From Pigmentiphaga sp. NML030171 (GTDB lineage Bacteria; Pseudomonadota; Gammaproteobacteria; Burkholderiales; Burkholderiaceae_B): DNA of 64,000 nt. This document shows, one piece after another, positions 61,331 to 64,000 of this stretch. Where the stretch lies: assembly GCF_002188635.1 (NCBI RefSeq), contig NZ_NINX01000035.1, positions 1 through 64,000 on the forward strand, given 5' to 3'. The position numbers and the translations under genes are program-made. The notes under the pieces were generated by a model. That model saw only the letters and a list, made by a program, of their open reading frames with translations, had not been told where the DNA came from and made no database searches. Position 1 is the first letter of the stretch. The number at the start of each line of letters is the position of its first letter.

Positions 61331-64000
61331 ATGGATCCGTTTTCCCGGCGCGGGCCGCCGGGCAGGGCATCGTCGCCTGCGGCGTGCCGCGCGCCACGGC
61401 GCGCCTGCAGTTCCACGCGGGTTTTCCCTTCGAGGCAGCCGCCGCACAGGTCGGGTATTTCCGCGACCTCGGCATCAGCCATCTGTATGCCTCGCCCATC
61501 ACGCGCGCCCGCCCGGGGTCCATGCACGGCTACGACACCGTGGACTACGGCTGCGTGAGCCCCGAACTGGGAGGGGAGGAGGGACTGCGCAGGCTGGTGG
61601 CGCGGCTGCGCGAGCACGGCATGGGCCTGATCGTGGATATCGTGCCCAATCACATGGGCGTGGGAAAAGAGAATGCCTGGTGGTGGAGCGTGCTCAAGCT
61701 GGGGCGCGCCAGCCCCTATGCCGAGTTCTTCGACATCGACTGGGAACCGGCCGACCTGGCGCTGTGTGGCAAGGTGCTGGCCCCTTTCCTGGGCGAGCAG
61801 TACGGCCAGGTCCTGGCCGCCGGCCAGTTGTCGGTACGGCTGGACGAGGAGACGGGCGAGCCTGTCATCGCCTATTTCGACGCACGCTTTCCGATCGCCC
61901 CCGATTGCGCGGCCGAGATCGCGGCCCAGCCTCCGGAGGCCTATGACGCCACGCGGCCAGAGGGCCGGGCGCGCCTGCACGCGCTCTTGGAACGGCAACA
62001 CTACCGGCTGGCGTGGTGGCGCACGGCGGCCGAGGAAATCAACTGGCGGCGCTTCTTCGAGGTCAGCGACCTGATCGGCGTGCGCGTGGAAAGGGAGGAC
62101 ACGCGCGAGGCCATCCATGCGTTGCCGTTTCGCCTGTACGCCGAGGGACTGATCGATGGCGTGCGCGTGGACCACATCGACGGACTGGCCGATCCCGAGG
62201 CCTATTGCCGCTACCTGCGCGAGAACCTCGCCGCGCTCGACGGCGGGCGGCCCGCCGGATGTCCGCGCGACGTGCCGTATATCGTGGTCGAGAAGATACT
62301 GGCGTCCGACGAACCCCTGCCGGCGAGCTGGCGCGTGCAGGGGACCACCGGCTACGACTTCATGAACGACGTGGGCGCGCTGCTGCACCACCCCGAAGGA
62401 GAGGCGCGCCTGACGGCGCAATGGGAGGCCGTGTCGGGCGAGGCGCGCGGCTTTCGCGCGCTGGTGCTGGACGTGCGGCGCCGGCTGGTCGCGCAGAGCT
62501 TCGCGGGCGAGTGCGACGCGCTGGTCCGCATACTGCACCGCATCGCGCGCACCGACCTCGCTACCCGGGATTGGGGGGCGCCCGCCATCCGCCGGGTGCT
62601 GACCGAACTGCTGGTGCATTTCCCCGTCTACCGCACCTACGTCGGGGGCGAGACGCCCCTGGCGGCCGATGAGGTGGCCATGGGAATCGCCTGCAAGGGC
62701 GCGCGGCAGGTCCTGCGGCGTGCCGATCACGGGTTGCTGGAACTGCTGGCGCAATGGCTGGGACAGGCGCCGGACGCGCCGGCCACGCCTGCGCTGCGGG
62801 CCTGGCGCCGGGAAGCCCTGCGCAGGTTCCAGCAACTGACGGCGCCGCTGGCGGCCAAGTCGGTGGAGGATACCGGGTTCTACCGCTACGGACGGCTGCT
62901 GTCGCGCAACGAGGTCGGCTCCGATCCCGGCGTGTTCTCGCTGGATGCCGAAGGTTTCCACCGCAAGGTGCTGGCGCGCGCGGCCCGTTTCCCCGATGCC
63001 ATGCTGGCCACCGCCACCCATGACCACAAGCGCGGCGAGGACGCCCGGGCGCGCCTGGCCGTGCTGAGCGAGTTCGGGGACGAGTGGCTGCGGCTGGTGG
63101 GCGCATGGATGCGCCGCCACGAGGCGCTCAAGGCGCGCGAGGGGCCGCGTCCGGCGCCGGCGGACGAATACATGCTGTATCAGACCCTGTTCGGCGCCTG
63201 GCCCCTGGATCTGGCCATCGCCGACGAGGCCGGCATCGCGGCGCTGGCGGAGCGGGTAGGGGAGTGGCAGACCAAGTCCCTGCGCGAGGCCAAGCTGCGC
63301 TCCAGCTGGGTGACGCCCGCCGACGAATACGAGCAGGCCTGCGACGCCTTCCTGCGCGCCGTGCTCGATCCCCGCCGCAACGGCCGCAGCCTGCTGGAAC
63401 TGTCGGCCTTCGTGGCGCGCGCCGGCGCGGCGGGCGCCCTGAACGGCCTGGCCCAGACCTTGTTGCGGCTGTCCACGCCGGGCGTGCCCGATCTCTACCA
63501 GGGTACCGAGTTCTGGGATTTCAGCCTGGTCGATCCGGACAACCGCCGGCCGGTGGACTACGGCCGGCGCCGCGCCGCGTTGGCGTCCGATGCCGATTGC
63601 GCCTCGCTGGTGGCGAACTGGCGCGACGGGCACATCAAGTTCGAGCTGATCCGGCGCGCCCTGGCCTTGCGGCAGCGCGATCCGGACCTGTTCCGCCGCG
63701 GCGACTATCTGCCGCTTGCGGCGCATGGCGACGCCCGGGATGCGGTGCTGGCCTTCGCCCGCCGCCACGAGGACCGGTTCGCCGTGGCGATCGTGCCGCT
63801 GCACGCTTCGGCGCTGGTGCTGGCCTCCGGCCCGTCGCCGGTTCCGCACGTGCCCCCCGGGGCCTGGGGCGACACGTCCATCGACCTGTCGGGCCTCGTC
63901 AGGGACGGCGCACTGCGCAACGTCCTGGACGGCCGCTCCTGCGCCGTGGCCGGCGGGACGGTGCGCGTGGCCGACGCCCTGGCCGCCTTTCCGGTCGCCC
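61327..64000 (+). CDS. treY: malto-oligosyltrehalose synthase TreY, cut by window end
   Basis: The frame is open from ATG 61327 (ATGA overlap with malQ) to the edge, giving at least 891 residues. It begins with ATARLQFHAGFPFEAAAAQV and HLYASPITRARPGSMHGYD, then VDIVPNHMGVG. The nucleophile is D282 (GVRVDHIDGLADPEAY) and the acid E322 (IVVEKILASDE). A C-terminal TPGVPDLYQGTEFWDFSLVD is also typical. It turns the reducing end of maltodextrin into a trehalose unit, which TreZ cuts off. The last visible residues (DALAAFPVA) look like the usual end, so only a few residues should be missing. Confidence 0.93.
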   Translation, partial: MNGSVFPARAAGQGIVACGVPRATARLQFHAGFPFEAAAAQVGYFRDLGISHLYASPITRARPGSMHGYDTVDYGCVSPELGGEEGLRRLVARLREHGMGLIVDIVPNHMGVGKENAWWWSVLKLGRASPYAEFFDIDWEPADLALCGKVLAPFLGEQYGQVLAAGQLSVRLDEETGEPVIAYFDARFPIAPDCAAEIAAQPPEAYDATRPEGRARLHALLERQHYRLAWWRTAAEEINWRRFFEVSDLIGVRVEREDTREAIHALPFRLYAEGLIDGVRVDHIDGLADPEAYCRYLRENLAALDGGRPAGCPRDVPYIVVEKILASDEPLPASWRVQGTTGYDFMNDVGALLHHPEGEARLTAQWEAVSGEARGFRALVLDVRRRLVAQSFAGECDALVRILHRIARTDLATRDWGAPAIRRVLTELLVHFPVYRTYVGGETPLAADEVAMGIACKGARQVLRRADHGLLELLAQWLGQAPDAPATPALRAWRREALRRFQQLTAPLAAKSVEDTGFYRYGRLLSRNEVGSDPGVFSLDAEGFHRKVLARAARFPDAMLATATHDHKRGEDARARLAVLSEFGDEWLRLVGAWMRRHEALKAREGPRPAPADEYMLYQTLFGAWPLDLAIADEAGIAALAERVGEWQTKSLREAKLRSSWVTPADEYEQACDAFLRAVLDPRRNGRSLLELSAFVARAGAAGALNGLAQTLLRLSTPGVPDLYQGTEFWDFSLVDPDNRRPVDYGRRRAALASDADCASLVANWRDGHIKFELIRRALALRQRDPDLFRRGDYLPLAAHGDARDAVLAFARRHEDRFAVAIVPLHASALVLASGPSPVPHVPPGAWGDTSIDLSGLVRDGALRNVLDGRSCAVAGGTVRVADALAAFPVA

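Overview
The window reads as chromosomal DNA from a high-GC betaproteobacterium of the Alcaligenaceae, most like an environmental Bordetella or an Achromobacter. This is inferred from the very GC-rich coding style, a Bug-family binding protein, a Lys/Ala/Pro histone H1-like protein of the kind known from Bordetella, several branched-chain amino-acid type ABC operons, and the gene families overall. No rRNA, tRNA, CRISPR array, transposase or prophage gene was seen.

Left part (1-10.2 kb): the 3' end of a ParB-like protein; a DUF4382 lipoprotein split by a frameshift in a run of seven C; a small Tyr-rich lipoprotein; an Old Yellow Enzyme reductase with a perfect palindrome in its promoter; an HPP/CBS membrane protein; then a co-oriented run of an EAL phosphodiesterase with a degenerate GGDEF domain, an HDOD-GAF protein and three membrane proteins (DUF2157, DUF4401, GDYXXLXY).

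Transport and metabolism (10.2-36.5 kb): serine O-acetyltransferase; a complete Liv-type operon (binding protein, H, M, G, F); a LysR regulator with an aldolase and a Bug-type binding protein; a Bcr/CflA exporter; a histone H1-like gene with a clear terminator; a second Liv-type operon on the minus strand ending in an aldehyde dehydrogenase gene with an in-frame amber codon, opposite an AraC regulator; a PLP-dependent dehydratase; a TerC exporter behind a yybP-ykoY (manganese) riboswitch; a sulfatase-fold membrane transferase; MFS exporters; rdgC.

Right part: dodecin, then an iron-regulated-looking operon (36.9-41.7 kb) that appears to be a trans-membrane flavin electron chain: PepSY membrane protein, DUF2271 protein carrying a DGISGAT flavinylation motif, DUF4198 protein, ApbE flavin transferase and a membrane-anchored flavodoxin/FAD reductase. 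A 14/19 Fur-box match sits in front of it. Two MFS genes and an ankyrin protein follow.

From 45.2 kb to the right edge runs an eight-gene, tightly packed operon: glgA, glgE, treS-maltokinase fusion, glgB, glgX, treZ, malQ, treY. Together these can make glucan from trehalose (TreS, maltokinase, GlgE, GlgB) and return glucan to trehalose (GlgX/MalQ, TreY, TreZ), a closed trehalose-glucan loop. Three copies of an intergenic hairpin-rich repeat (12.7, 28.1 and 38.9 kb) are scattered through the window.
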